Assembly: GCA_016281495.1 (NCBI GenBank)
Contig: JAEEIU010000045.1
Coordinates: 33,266 to 97,265 of the forward strand
Direction: 5' to 3'
Length of the DNA: 64,000 nt
Origin: Treponema sp.
GTDB lineage: Bacteria; Spirochaetota; Spirochaetia; Treponematales; Treponemataceae
The translations under genes and the position numbers were made by a program. Positions 42,913 through 49,566 of the stretch are shown here, one piece after another; position 1 is the first letter of the stretch; the number at the start of each line of letters is the position of its first letter. Below the pieces are notes generated by a model. It was not told where the DNA came from, did no database searches, and saw only the letters and a list, made by a program, of their open reading frames with translations.

Positions 42913-43797
42913 TCAGTTTTCAACCGAAACCAATTCCGGGGTGGCGGTTCCGGCCGTTTCGTCAATGTGAATCACTCCCCATGCCCTGGAATGGACGTAG
43001 CTGGGCAGGTTGAATTCCGTAAATGAACCGAAGTCGTTTTTCCTGAATGCGTGGCTGTGACCGACCAGTATCAGCTGGACCCTGTTTTTGGCAAAGAGCG
43101 AAAGTAGCTTGTCCGCTTCGTGGGTGTCCTGAAATGCCGTGGCCGAAAGAAGGTTTGCCTTGTCGTGGTATATGGGGCAGTGCATGAAGATGACCTTGGG
43201 CTTTGAGTCAGAACTAAAGGCATCCTCCAGATTTTTCATCTGTGTTTTGCCAAGGGTTCCGTCCGCATTGTCCAAAAAGTAATAGCTCATGCCGGTGCTT
43301 TCAAAATGATAGCATGAAGTGTAGGGATAAAGCTTTTCCTTGAACACTTCCCATCCGTCTCTCCTTAGGTCATGGTTTCCTATGACAGAATAAACTGGTG
43401 CGCTGATTTTAGTCTTTATGCCGCCTTCAAGATTGGCAAGGTAGTCGTCGAACTCTGATTCATAGCCGTGGTCTGCTGTGTCCCCAAGGTTAACGCAGAA
43501 CTTGGGTTTAGTTCCTGTTCCCAGAGAGTCAAGCCAGTCAAGGACATCTTCATCGTGGCGGTCGGCTCTGTCCTGTCCAAAGTGGATGTCGGTAAGAACC
43601 AGTATGTCGTAATTTGCTCCCAGGGAACTTTTTACGCTGGCTGTCTGAGAGTCGTTCAGTTCCTTTATTTCCGGGGCACGCTTGTTTGCGCTTTCACTCC
43701 TGTTAAAGTATTCGCTTGGAGCATAGTGGCATGAGAGGGGAAGCAAAAGGGCCAGAGACAAAACTGTACGGTAAATTATGTTTGTGATTCTTTTCAA
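42913..43797 (-). CDS. Calcineurin-like metallophosphoesterase lipoprotein (TTG start)
   Basis: The 294-residue protein has the metal-site motifs in order: D-I-H-F-G, L-G-D-T-A-D-H-G, I-G-N-H-D-L, M-H-C-P and G-H-S-H-A. A lipoprotein signal ends P-L-S-C with Cys23. The long frame reaches 44007, but that part overlaps the upstream barrel gene; the TTG at 43797 overlaps the barrel stop (TTGA) and gives a clean signal peptide. GAGG lies 8 nt upstream. It would hydrolyse phosphoesters outside the cytoplasmic membrane. Coupled to the barrel gene. Confidence 0.85.
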   Translation of the reverse strand: MKRITNIIYRTVLSLALLLPLSCHYAPSEYFNRSESANKRAPEIKELNDSQTASVKSSLGANYDILVLTDIHFGQDRADRHDEDVLDWLDSLGTGTKPKFCVNLGDTADHGYESEFDDYLANLEGGIKTKISAPVYSVIGNHDLRRDGWEVFKEKLYPYTSCYHFESTGMSYYFLDNADGTLGKTQMKNLEDAFSSDSKPKVIFMHCPIYHDKANLLSATAFQDTHEADKLLSLFAKNRVQLILVGHSHAFRKNDFGSFTEFNLPSYVHSRAWGVIHIDETAGTATPELVSVEN

Positions 43798-44543
43798 AAT
43801 ATGTACCTCGCTCCTAATTTGAATTCCCCTGCCGTAAATGCGGTGGTAAAAAGATAATAGATGATCTGCCTTGAAACTGCCTCCGCCGTAAACTGCCAGC
43901 TTTGGTTCATGTCCCAGGAAACCTTGAGTCCAATTTCCAAATCTGCCGGCTGCGTGTAGCGGAATGTGCTGTATGTGGCAACGTATTGTGTAAGCGTGAT
44001 GTTGCATGGAAGGTAAAAATTCAAGTGCTGGCTGTATGCGAATGTGTTGACCGGTACAAATCCTTCGTCCTCAAGTGCATAGATGTAACGCCCCTTGAAC
44101 AGGTAGAATGTGTCAATGCTGAATGAAAACCATGACACGGGCTGACATTCAAATGTGATTCCGGGAAGGATGTTGTTTGTTATGCTTATGTCGCTGTAAA
44201 TGTCCAGATTGTAGATGAGTTTGGGACCTAGACGGGTGTGTTCCCATGTAAAAGGCCAGTATTGAACCGAAAGTGTAATGCCTCCGCTTTCCTTTGTGCC
44301 CTGTGCCCCCGCATAAAAGGTCCAGTCATACAGGTTGTACTGAAAATCAGCCTGGGCAAAAAAATGATATTCATCTGCGGCCGTTCCAGTGCTTAATCCA
44401 AGGGTCGCACCTGCATAGTCAACTGCCTTAAACAGTCTGGGGTTTGTGTCTGCATGTGCCCTTGTGGGTTGAAAAAAGCAGGAAAACGGTATTAGAACTA
44501 AAATCAAAAGGTATTTGTGGAAAAAAATCGGTTTACTCGTCAT
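43794..44543 (-). CDS. Exported beta-barrel-like envelope protein, paralogue of the 45352 product
   Basis: The 249-residue protein has a signal peptide ending in the A-H-A-D region. The mature part alternates aromatic strands and short turns (YHFFAQADFQYNLYDWTFY, WPFTWEHTRLGPKLIYNLDI, FSFSIDTFYLF) and ends G-A-R-Y-I-F, a typical outer-membrane barrel terminus. The central part aligns with the product at 45352 (RPFTFDNVRLSF, F-E-C/L-E-I segments). Function unknown; co-transcribed with the phosphoesterase gene. The start has no clear ribosome site. The ATTTCGAATCCGT motif at 44589-44601 is 46 nt upstream. Confidence 0.7.
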   Translation of the reverse strand: MTSKPIFFHKYLLILVLIPFSCFFQPTRAHADTNPRLFKAVDYAGATLGLSTGTAADEYHFFAQADFQYNLYDWTFYAGAQGTKESGGITLSVQYWPFTWEHTRLGPKLIYNLDIYSDISITNNILPGITFECQPVSWFSFSIDTFYLFKGRYIYALEDEGFVPVNTFAYSQHLNFYLPCNITLTQYVATYSTFRYTQPADLEIGLKVSWDMNQSWQFTAEAVSRQIIYYLFTTAFTAGEFKLGARYIF

Positions 44544-44709
44544 CAGATATTTCCCAAAAAGATGGTTATAAAGGGAAATTACTAGGTAATTTCGAATCCG
44601 TCAGACAATTTACACTTTTTGTAAACTGTGAAAATAGACATATCAATTATAATCCTGGATTCTTTAAATAGTCTGAAAAATAACGGTGCAAAAACGTCAC
44701 AAAAATAAT

Positions 44710-44738
44710 TTGCCTTAATCGGGAAAGCATAGTATACT
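44710..44738 (+). promoter_or_regulatory. Promoter of hpf
   Basis: TTGCCT (44710-44715), 17 nt, TATACT (44733-44738), 54 nt before the hpf ATG. Confidence 0.6.
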
Positions 44739-44791
44739 TTATATAGTGGCAGTTTGCCATGTAAGCAAAATATTTTTCAAGGAGTACTACC

Positions 44792-45082
44792 ATGAATAAA
44801 TCTGTATCAGCACAGGGATTTACACTAGAAAAGGACCAGAGCGAATTGATTGAGCAAAAACTCAAGAGAATCGCTTATGCCGATGATTTGATTATCGACC
44901 TGGCATTGAGGGTAAAGGAGGACAAGAAATACTACTTTGATGCCACAGTAAACTTCCGTTGGGGAGCATCCGCACACGTTGCAGCCGATGACTATGATTT
45001 TGCCGCAGGACTTAACAAGCTGATGGATGTTCTTGATACTAAGGTCAAGAAGGAAAAAGACAAAATTCAACAGAAAAAGTAA
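44792..45082 (+). CDS. hpf: Short-form ribosome hibernation promoting factor (HPF/RaiA family)
   Basis: The 96-residue protein matches the beta-alpha-beta-beta-beta-alpha HPF domain: LIIDLALRVKEDKKYYFDAT, W-G-A-S-A-H-V-A-A-D-D-Y-D-F-A-A-G-L-N-K-L (the strand-helix joint of the family) and a Lys-rich C-terminal helix. Short HPF proteins bind the 30S decoding region and help ribosomes dimerise or rest. It lacks the long C-terminal dimer domain. AAGGAG lies 8 nt before the ATG, with a terminator 34 nt after the stop. Confidence 0.9.
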   Translation: MNKSVSAQGFTLEKDQSELIEQKLKRIAYADDLIIDLALRVKEDKKYYFDATVNFRWGASAHVAADDYDFAAGLNKLMDVLDTKVKKEKDKIQQKK

Positions 45083-45115
45083 TCCCCCGCTGATTTAAGG
45101 TTTACACAATATAGG

Positions 45116-45145
45116 AGGTGCCCTGGAAACGGGGTGCCTTTTTTC
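45116..45145 (+). terminator. Terminator of hpf
   Basis: AGGTGCCC (45116-45123) pairs with GGGTGCCT (45132-45139), two wobbles, 8-nt loop, then a T run to 45145. Confidence 0.8.
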
Positions 45146-45187
45146 TTTTAAGATAAATTTATGTGTTGAACATAAAATTGTAAAAAA

Positions 45188-45280
45188 GATCCTTCCCATC
45201 GAGGACCTGTCATCCCCAGACGGCTTCCGCGCTACGCTTGTGCAGATGTCTGTGTATGCCAGAACCTCGATTCCAGGATC
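45188..45280 (+). ncRNA. Candidate structured RNA element, copy A
   Basis: Three nested stems: GATCCT/AGGATC (45188-45193/45275-45280), ATCGAGG/CCTCGAT (45198-45204/45265-45271), CAGAC/GTCTG (45217-45221/45248-45252). Conserved single-stranded blocks are CGGCTTCC (45221-45228) and GTGCAGATGT (45240-45249). Copy B (46210-46300, opposite strand) keeps these blocks while its outer and inner stems differ by paired changes. Lies between the hpf terminator and the 45315 promoter. A DNA-level inverted-repeat element is the alternative. Confidence 0.5.
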
Positions 45281-45314
45281 TCCAAATTGGCAATTGTTAT
45301 TTCATAACTTCATC

Positions 45315-45343
45315 TTGAAGAATACGATAAAATATAGTAGAAT
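45315..45343 (+). promoter_or_regulatory. Promoter of the 45352 gene; predicts a leaderless mRNA
   Basis: TTGAAG (45315-45320), 17 nt, TAGAAT (45338-45343), then 8 nt to the ATG at 45352, with no Shine-Dalgarno. An overlapping TATAGT (45333-45338) is also possible as -10 box. Confidence 0.5.
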
Positions 45344-45351
45344 TTTTTTCA

Positions 45352-46149
45352 ATGAAAGCGAATGTTTTCCTAAAAGCCTCATTCATCCTGTTATTTCCGC
45401 TTGTGGCACAGTTTGTTCATGCCGAGACCATAGCATCTGCACCAAGGATAAATGCCCCTGCTAAGGAGGAAAAAACCGTTGAAAAGCCGGTTAAGAATCC
45501 ACTTTTTGCCAAGGATTCTTTTGCGGGTCTTGTTGCAGGCTACCACATAAAGGATGACACCCCGGAATCACAGAAAATACTGGGTCAGACGATTTTTCAG
45601 GCAGATTCCAGGCCTGCGCTGATCTTTGTGGGGCTTCAGATCCAATACAGGCAGGTCTACCTTACCACCCAGCTTCACCTTCGTCCCTTTACCTTTGATA
45701 ATGTCCGGCTTTCCTTTGTGGCAATTGGCAACGTTGACTTTTACGAACTGTCCAGAATTGACACCTGTCAGCTTGCGGGGCTTTCCCTTGAAATACGCCC
45801 GAACAAAACCATATTTTTCCAGACCAGCTGCCTTTTCCTGCTTAATTTACAGACGCTGGGGGAAATGATAGACAAATACGACTACCTTCACCCTGAACAC
45901 TGCATAGCTGCCAGGCTTGCCATGACCGTAAATGTCCCCATGACCTCCTTCACACTTTCCGCCTCCACCTACGAAAGGTTCCTTTACCGCGCCTACGAAA
46001 ACCAAAGCTACAGCGCAGAAATCACCTTTACGCCTGTAGAGCATTTCCAAACAACCCTAAGCGCCACCATCCGAATGCACGACCTGTTCATCCTAAAGCC
46101 TGCCTACGACGAGACAGAAGTCTCCCTGGCCATTAAGTATTTGTTTTAA
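45352..46149 (+). CDS. Exported beta-barrel-like envelope protein, paralogue of the 43794 product
   Basis: The 265-residue protein has a signal peptide ending Q-F-V-H-A before ETIAS. A short Lys/Pro/Glu-rich spacer (about 35-50) follows and then strand-rich sequence (LIFVGLQIQYRQVYLTTQLH, RPFTFDNVRLSFVAIGNVDF, FTLSASTYERFLYRAYENQS) ending in A-I-K-Y-L-F, as expected of an outer-membrane barrel. It aligns over its core with the product at 43794, with hpf and a structured element between them. No ribosome site precedes the ATG. Function unknown. Confidence 0.7.
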   Translation: MKANVFLKASFILLFPLVAQFVHAETIASAPRINAPAKEEKTVEKPVKNPLFAKDSFAGLVAGYHIKDDTPESQKILGQTIFQADSRPALIFVGLQIQYRQVYLTTQLHLRPFTFDNVRLSFVAIGNVDFYELSRIDTCQLAGLSLEIRPNKTIFFQTSCLFLLNLQTLGEMIDKYDYLHPEHCIAARLAMTVNVPMTSFTLSASTYERFLYRAYENQSYSAEITFTPVEHFQTTLSATIRMHDLFILKPAYDETEVSLAIKYLF

Positions 46150-46209
46150 CCCTCTATGCCGGTATGAAAATATAACATGATTATGTCTGTTGAATGTGGA
46201 ATGGAAAAA

Positions 46210-46300
46210 ATGTGCGGAATCGAAGGCTGACACGCCCCAACATCTGCACGAACGAAGAGAGGAAGCCGTTGGGGCGGGGCAGACTCCGATGGGAGCACAT
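46210..46300 (-). ncRNA. Candidate structured RNA element, copy B
   Basis: Read on the minus strand: outer stem ATGTGC/GCACAT (46300-46295/46215-46210), second stem ATCGGAG/CTTCGAT (46290-46284/46225-46219) with one G:T pair, inner stem GCCCCAAC/GTTGGGGC (46275-46268/46241-46234). The blocks CGGCTTCC (46268-46261) and GTGCAGATGT (46249-46240) match copy A. The second stem pairs fully only on the minus strand (on plus the wobble becomes A:C), which supports that strand. Flanking A and T runs extend the outer stem. Confidence 0.5.
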
Positions 46301-46321
46301 TTTTTTTGTTTACAATTCCCC

Positions 46322-46350
46322 TTGACCTAATCATCTATATTTTCTATTAT
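46322..46350 (+). promoter_or_regulatory. Promoter of the lolA-rodZ-rimO-uvrD operon
   Basis: TTGACC (46322-46327), 17 nt, TATTAT (46345-46350), 30 nt before the first ATG. Confidence 0.7.
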
Positions 46351-46379
46351 GTAGTATTATTTGATTTTAGGAGACAGTC

Positions 46380-47036
46380 ATGAAGAAACTGATAGCTTGC
46401 CTTTTTGTTGCCGCTTTTTGTTCTGTACTTGCCTTTTCGCAGATTGTTACGGCCACGGCTTATTTTAATGAAATTAGCGATAGATACGAAGAAATAATTA
46501 CATTTGAATGTGACATGGCTATTGTTGCCGACGGAAAGAAAATGTCGGGTCATGTCCTGTACCGCCGTCCGGAAATGGTTCGTGTTGATTTTTCTTCACC
46601 ACGCGGACAGGTTGCAATGTTTGACGGAAATACCCTGATCATCTATCTGCCAAGCCAGCAGACTTTGCTGCAGCAGGTTGTAAATAACTCCGACGCACAG
46701 GTTTCTCCACGCGGACTTACGCTTTTGCGCAGGTATTATTCAGTTTCATTTGAGACAAGTGCAGAACCGGTTCCACTTGATGAAGGAAGTTCTTTCAAGG
46801 TTGTGAACCTGCTTTTTACACGTAGGGCAGCATCAGAGGCTTTCAGTACAATCAAGATGTCAATTGACCCAAGCACAAAGCTGATCCGCCGCATAGTTGC
46901 CACAACTCCCCAGAACAAAGTATACCGCTTTGACTTTACCGGTTACGGTCTTAACGTTCGTATCACCGATGAACGCTTTATGTATGACCCGCCGTCTTCA
47001 ATCAACGCCTACAATAATTTCTTGTTCCAGGAGTAA
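46380..47036 (+). CDS. LolA-like outer-membrane lipoprotein carrier protein
   Basis: The 218-residue protein has a signal peptide (V-L-A-F-S, about 20 residues) and a LolA-type half-barrel: FECDMAIVADGKKMSGHVLY, R-R-P-E-M-V-R-V-D-F, LIIYLPSQQTLLQQ, IKMSIDPSTKLIRRIV. LolA carries lipoproteins through the periplasm. It is rather longer than E. coli LolA at the C-terminus. It is first of a tight operon with rodZ-like (9 nt), rimO (1 nt) and uvrD-like (11-nt overlap). AGGAGA lies about 9 nt before the ATG. Confidence 0.75.
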   Translation: MKKLIACLFVAAFCSVLAFSQIVTATAYFNEISDRYEEIITFECDMAIVADGKKMSGHVLYRRPEMVRVDFSSPRGQVAMFDGNTLIIYLPSQQTLLQQVVNNSDAQVSPRGLTLLRRYYSVSFETSAEPVPLDEGSSFKVVNLLFTRRAASEAFSTIKMSIDPSTKLIRRIVATTPQNKVYRFDFTGYGLNVRITDERFMYDPPSSINAYNNFLFQE

Positions 47037-47045
47037 CAGCATAAA

Positions 47046-48170
47046 ATGGAAAGCTACGGTGCTTTATTAAAAAAAACAAGGGAAGATTTAAATCTTTCAA
47101 TTGAAGAAGTAGAAACAAAAACATCGATTACACGTCAATATATCGAAGGTCTTGAGGAAGAAAAGAACGAAGCTTTCCCTGGTGAACCATACATGGTCGG
47201 ATTCTTAAAAAACTATTCCGACTTTCTTGGGCTCAAAAGCGATGATGTGCTCAAGCTGTATCATGCAAAAAAAATCCAGGAATCTCCTGTTCCTGTTGAA
47301 CTCCTTCAAAAGAAAAAGAAGAAGTATCTTGTGCCGTTGATTGTCCTTCTTTCACTTGCTGCTGTTGCGGGTGTCGGATGCTATCTGTATTACGGTGTGT
47401 TCAAGATACCACAGCAGAAGATTGAAAAAGAAAGGCTCATGGCCGAAACAAAAAAAGTCCACCAGTATACTTTCTCCGGACAGACAGAAACAAACCGCCT
47501 GTACGAGGGAGACCAGATTCTTGTTCCTGCCAAAGAAGGTGAGGGAAACATTCCGCTTGAAGTAAAAAGCACGATAGGTTCTCTTGTCATTCAAACTCCG
47601 GCAGGTGACCAGAAGATTGATCTTGGAGAAGAACGTCCCCTTGATATAGATGGTGACAGCATGGCGGATGTAATCCTTTATGTCAGCGATGTTGATACAC
47701 GTGACGGAAGCCGAGGCGCTCAGGTAAGGATGCTTTTGCAGGACGAAAGCCTTATTCCTCAGCCGGTTGCCACAGTTGTTCAGGAAGGCCTTGACGGAGA
47801 GGAGATTGCAGTTCCGATTGAAGTTGCAACAGAAGATTCAAAACAGACTGTAATCTATGAATCTGACCGTGCATTCCCGTTCACGCTTACAGTTTCTTTC
47901 CGCAGTGCATGTCTTTTCCGCTACAGGATTGACCGCAATGCAAAAGTTGAAAATCATTTTACGTCAAACAGCCAGTCTCTGCCTCTTACCGCACAGAATG
48001 GAATCAGGCTTTGGACAAGCAACATCAATGCAGTAAGCCTTCAGGTTGCCGCCGGAACAAAGAACATTTCCATTGAAGTAGGACCTGCAGGACATGTTCT
48101 TGTAGAGGACATCAAGTGGGTTTACGGAAACGACGGAAAATACCGCCTTGTAATTGAGGAAGTCAACTGA
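47046..48170 (+). CDS. RodZ-like protein: Cro/CI-type HTH plus TM plus exported domain
   Basis: The 374-residue protein starts with a RodZ-type HTH (about 1-75: KKTREDLNLSIEEVETKTSI, I-E-G-L-E-E-E, G-E-P-Y-M-V-G-F-L-K-N-Y), a Lys-rich stretch, one membrane helix at about 94-116, and a beta-rich outside domain of about 250 residues, with the R-S-A-C-L-F-R-Y-R and W-T-S-N segments of the RodZ C-terminal domain type. RodZ links MreB to the wall-synthesis complex. CAGGAG overlaps the lolA-like stop. The outside domain is longer than usual, so the role may differ. Confidence 0.75.
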   Translation: MESYGALLKKTREDLNLSIEEVETKTSITRQYIEGLEEEKNEAFPGEPYMVGFLKNYSDFLGLKSDDVLKLYHAKKIQESPVPVELLQKKKKKYLVPLIVLLSLAAVAGVGCYLYYGVFKIPQQKIEKERLMAETKKVHQYTFSGQTETNRLYEGDQILVPAKEGEGNIPLEVKSTIGSLVIQTPAGDQKIDLGEERPLDIDGDSMADVILYVSDVDTRDGSRGAQVRMLLQDESLIPQPVATVVQEGLDGEEIAVPIEVATEDSKQTVIYESDRAFPFTLTVSFRSACLFRYRIDRNAKVENHFTSNSQSLPLTAQNGIRLWTSNINAVSLQVAAGTKNISIEVGPAGHVLVEDIKWVYGNDGKYRLVIEEVN

Positions 48171-48171
48171 C

Positions 48172-49566
48172 GTGGATAAGCGCAAAAAGTTTTTTCTTGA
48201 TCAGCATGGTTGTGCAAAAAATCAGGTTGACGGAGAAATCATCACCACGCATCTTGAATCCCTTGGTTACATTCAGACAGACAATTCAGACGAAGCAGAC
48301 TTAATCATCGTAAACAGCTGTGGCTTTATTGCACCCGCAAAAGAAGAAAGCATCAATTCCATAATGGATTTCCGTTCCGCATATCCCGATAAAAAAATAC
48401 TTCTTGCAGGATGTCTTGCCGAACGTTATGCCGATGTTTTTGAAAAGGAACTCCCCGAAGCAGACGGATTTTTTGGTAACGGTGATTTGACGCAAATCGG
48501 TTCAGTAGTGGATTCACTTTTTAATGACAGGCGTCCTGTCGTGAGGCCACCGCAAAAGGGTGTGTGCTGTGCAGACAGAAATACGCTCCTTTCGTTCAAG
48601 GGGTCGGCCTACGTCAAGATTACCGAGGGATGCAACAACTGCTGTACTTTCTGTGCGATTCCAATCATCCGTGGTGAGCTTCGTTCAAGAAAATGTGCGG
48701 AAATAGTTCAGGAAATTCAAAAGCTTGTGGAAGAAAAAAATGTCCGTGAGATAAACCTGATTGGTCAGGACCTTGCGGCTTACGGATGCGGTAAAGATGA
48801 TGATGTCATGGAAGTCTCCGGTTGCAGTGCCTCGTTCCTTTCTATGCTGGTTGAACAGATTTCAAAAATCAAGGGAGATTTCTGGGTAAGGCTCCTTTAC
48901 ATTCACCCCGATCATTTTAATGCAGATATTCTTGATGCGATGAAAAAGGATCCTCGTTTCCTTCCGTATTTTGACATTCCATTTCAGTCTGGAGACGATG
49001 GCATCATTAAGAACATGAACCGAAAGGGTACGTCCAAGGCCTATGTTGATCTTGTGAATAAAATCAGGGGCGTGTTTCCCGATGCATGCATACGCACGAC
49101 TTTCCTTACAGGTTTTCCAGGCGAAGATGAAGATGCATTCAACAACACGGCAGATTTCCTAAAGGCAATACAGAGCGACTGGAGCGGATGCTTTTCGTAT
49201 TCACCAGAAGAAGGAACCCCCGCAGAAAAAATGAAGGGACGCGTTACAAAAAAGATTGCAGAGAAACGTGCCCATGAGCTTGAAAAAATACAGTCACAGA
49301 TAACGGTCAAAAGGTTGAACGGACGGATTGGAAAAGTGTACGACGTTCTTGTTGAAGAAATAATCGAAAACAAATCCGGCACTGACGAAGGCCTTGCAAT
49401 AGGTCGTGCATGGTTTGATGCCCCCGAGGTGGACGGAAATTTTGTGATCCGTTATGACCTTGATGATGCTGATGCGGTAAAGGTAATCGTTCCAGGTGCT
49501 GTTGTAAAGGCAAAGGCTCTTGCAAGTTCTGAAGTGGACATAGACGGAGTTTACATTGCAGGCTGA
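48172..49566 (+). CDS. rimO: Ribosomal protein S12 methylthiotransferase RimO
   Basis: RimO adds a methylthio group to an Asp of ribosomal protein S12. The 464-residue chain has the N-terminal UPF0004 domain with H-G-C-A-K-N-Q-V-D-G-E, cysteines binding the second cluster (N-S-C, A-G-C), the radical-SAM motif C-N-N-C-C-T-F-C (CxxxCxxC), and a TRAM-like C-terminal domain (about 400-464). The start GTG at 48172 follows the rodZ-like stop by 1 nt and has AGGA 11 nt upstream; a TTG at 48154 in frame has no ribosome site. MiaB is the near alternative, but the H-G-C-A-K-N-x-V-D pattern fits RimO better. Confidence 0.87.
   Translation: MDKRKKFFLDQHGCAKNQVDGEIITTHLESLGYIQTDNSDEADLIIVNSCGFIAPAKEESINSIMDFRSAYPDKKILLAGCLAERYADVFEKELPEADGFFGNGDLTQIGSVVDSLFNDRRPVVRPPQKGVCCADRNTLLSFKGSAYVKITEGCNNCCTFCAIPIIRGELRSRKCAEIVQEIQKLVEEKNVREINLIGQDLAAYGCGKDDDVMEVSGCSASFLSMLVEQISKIKGDFWVRLLYIHPDHFNADILDAMKKDPRFLPYFDIPFQSGDDGIIKNMNRKGTSKAYVDLVNKIRGVFPDACIRTTFLTGFPGEDEDAFNNTADFLKAIQSDWSGCFSYSPEEGTPAEKMKGRVTKKIAEKRAHELEKIQSQITVKRLNGRIGKVYDVLVEEIIENKSGTDEGLAIGRAWFDAPEVDGNFVIRYDLDDADAVKVIVPGAVVKAKALASSEVDIDGVYIAG

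Noticed and set aside
43798..44007. N-terminal extension of the phosphoesterase gene to 44007
   Set aside because: It overlaps the barrel gene for 210 nt and would bury the lipoprotein signal inside the protein.
46210..46300. Signal recognition particle RNA or 6S RNA
   Set aside because: The GGAAGC-type apical loop of SRP RNA and the long central bubble of 6S RNA are missing; a second similar copy nearby also argues against a single-copy housekeeping RNA.
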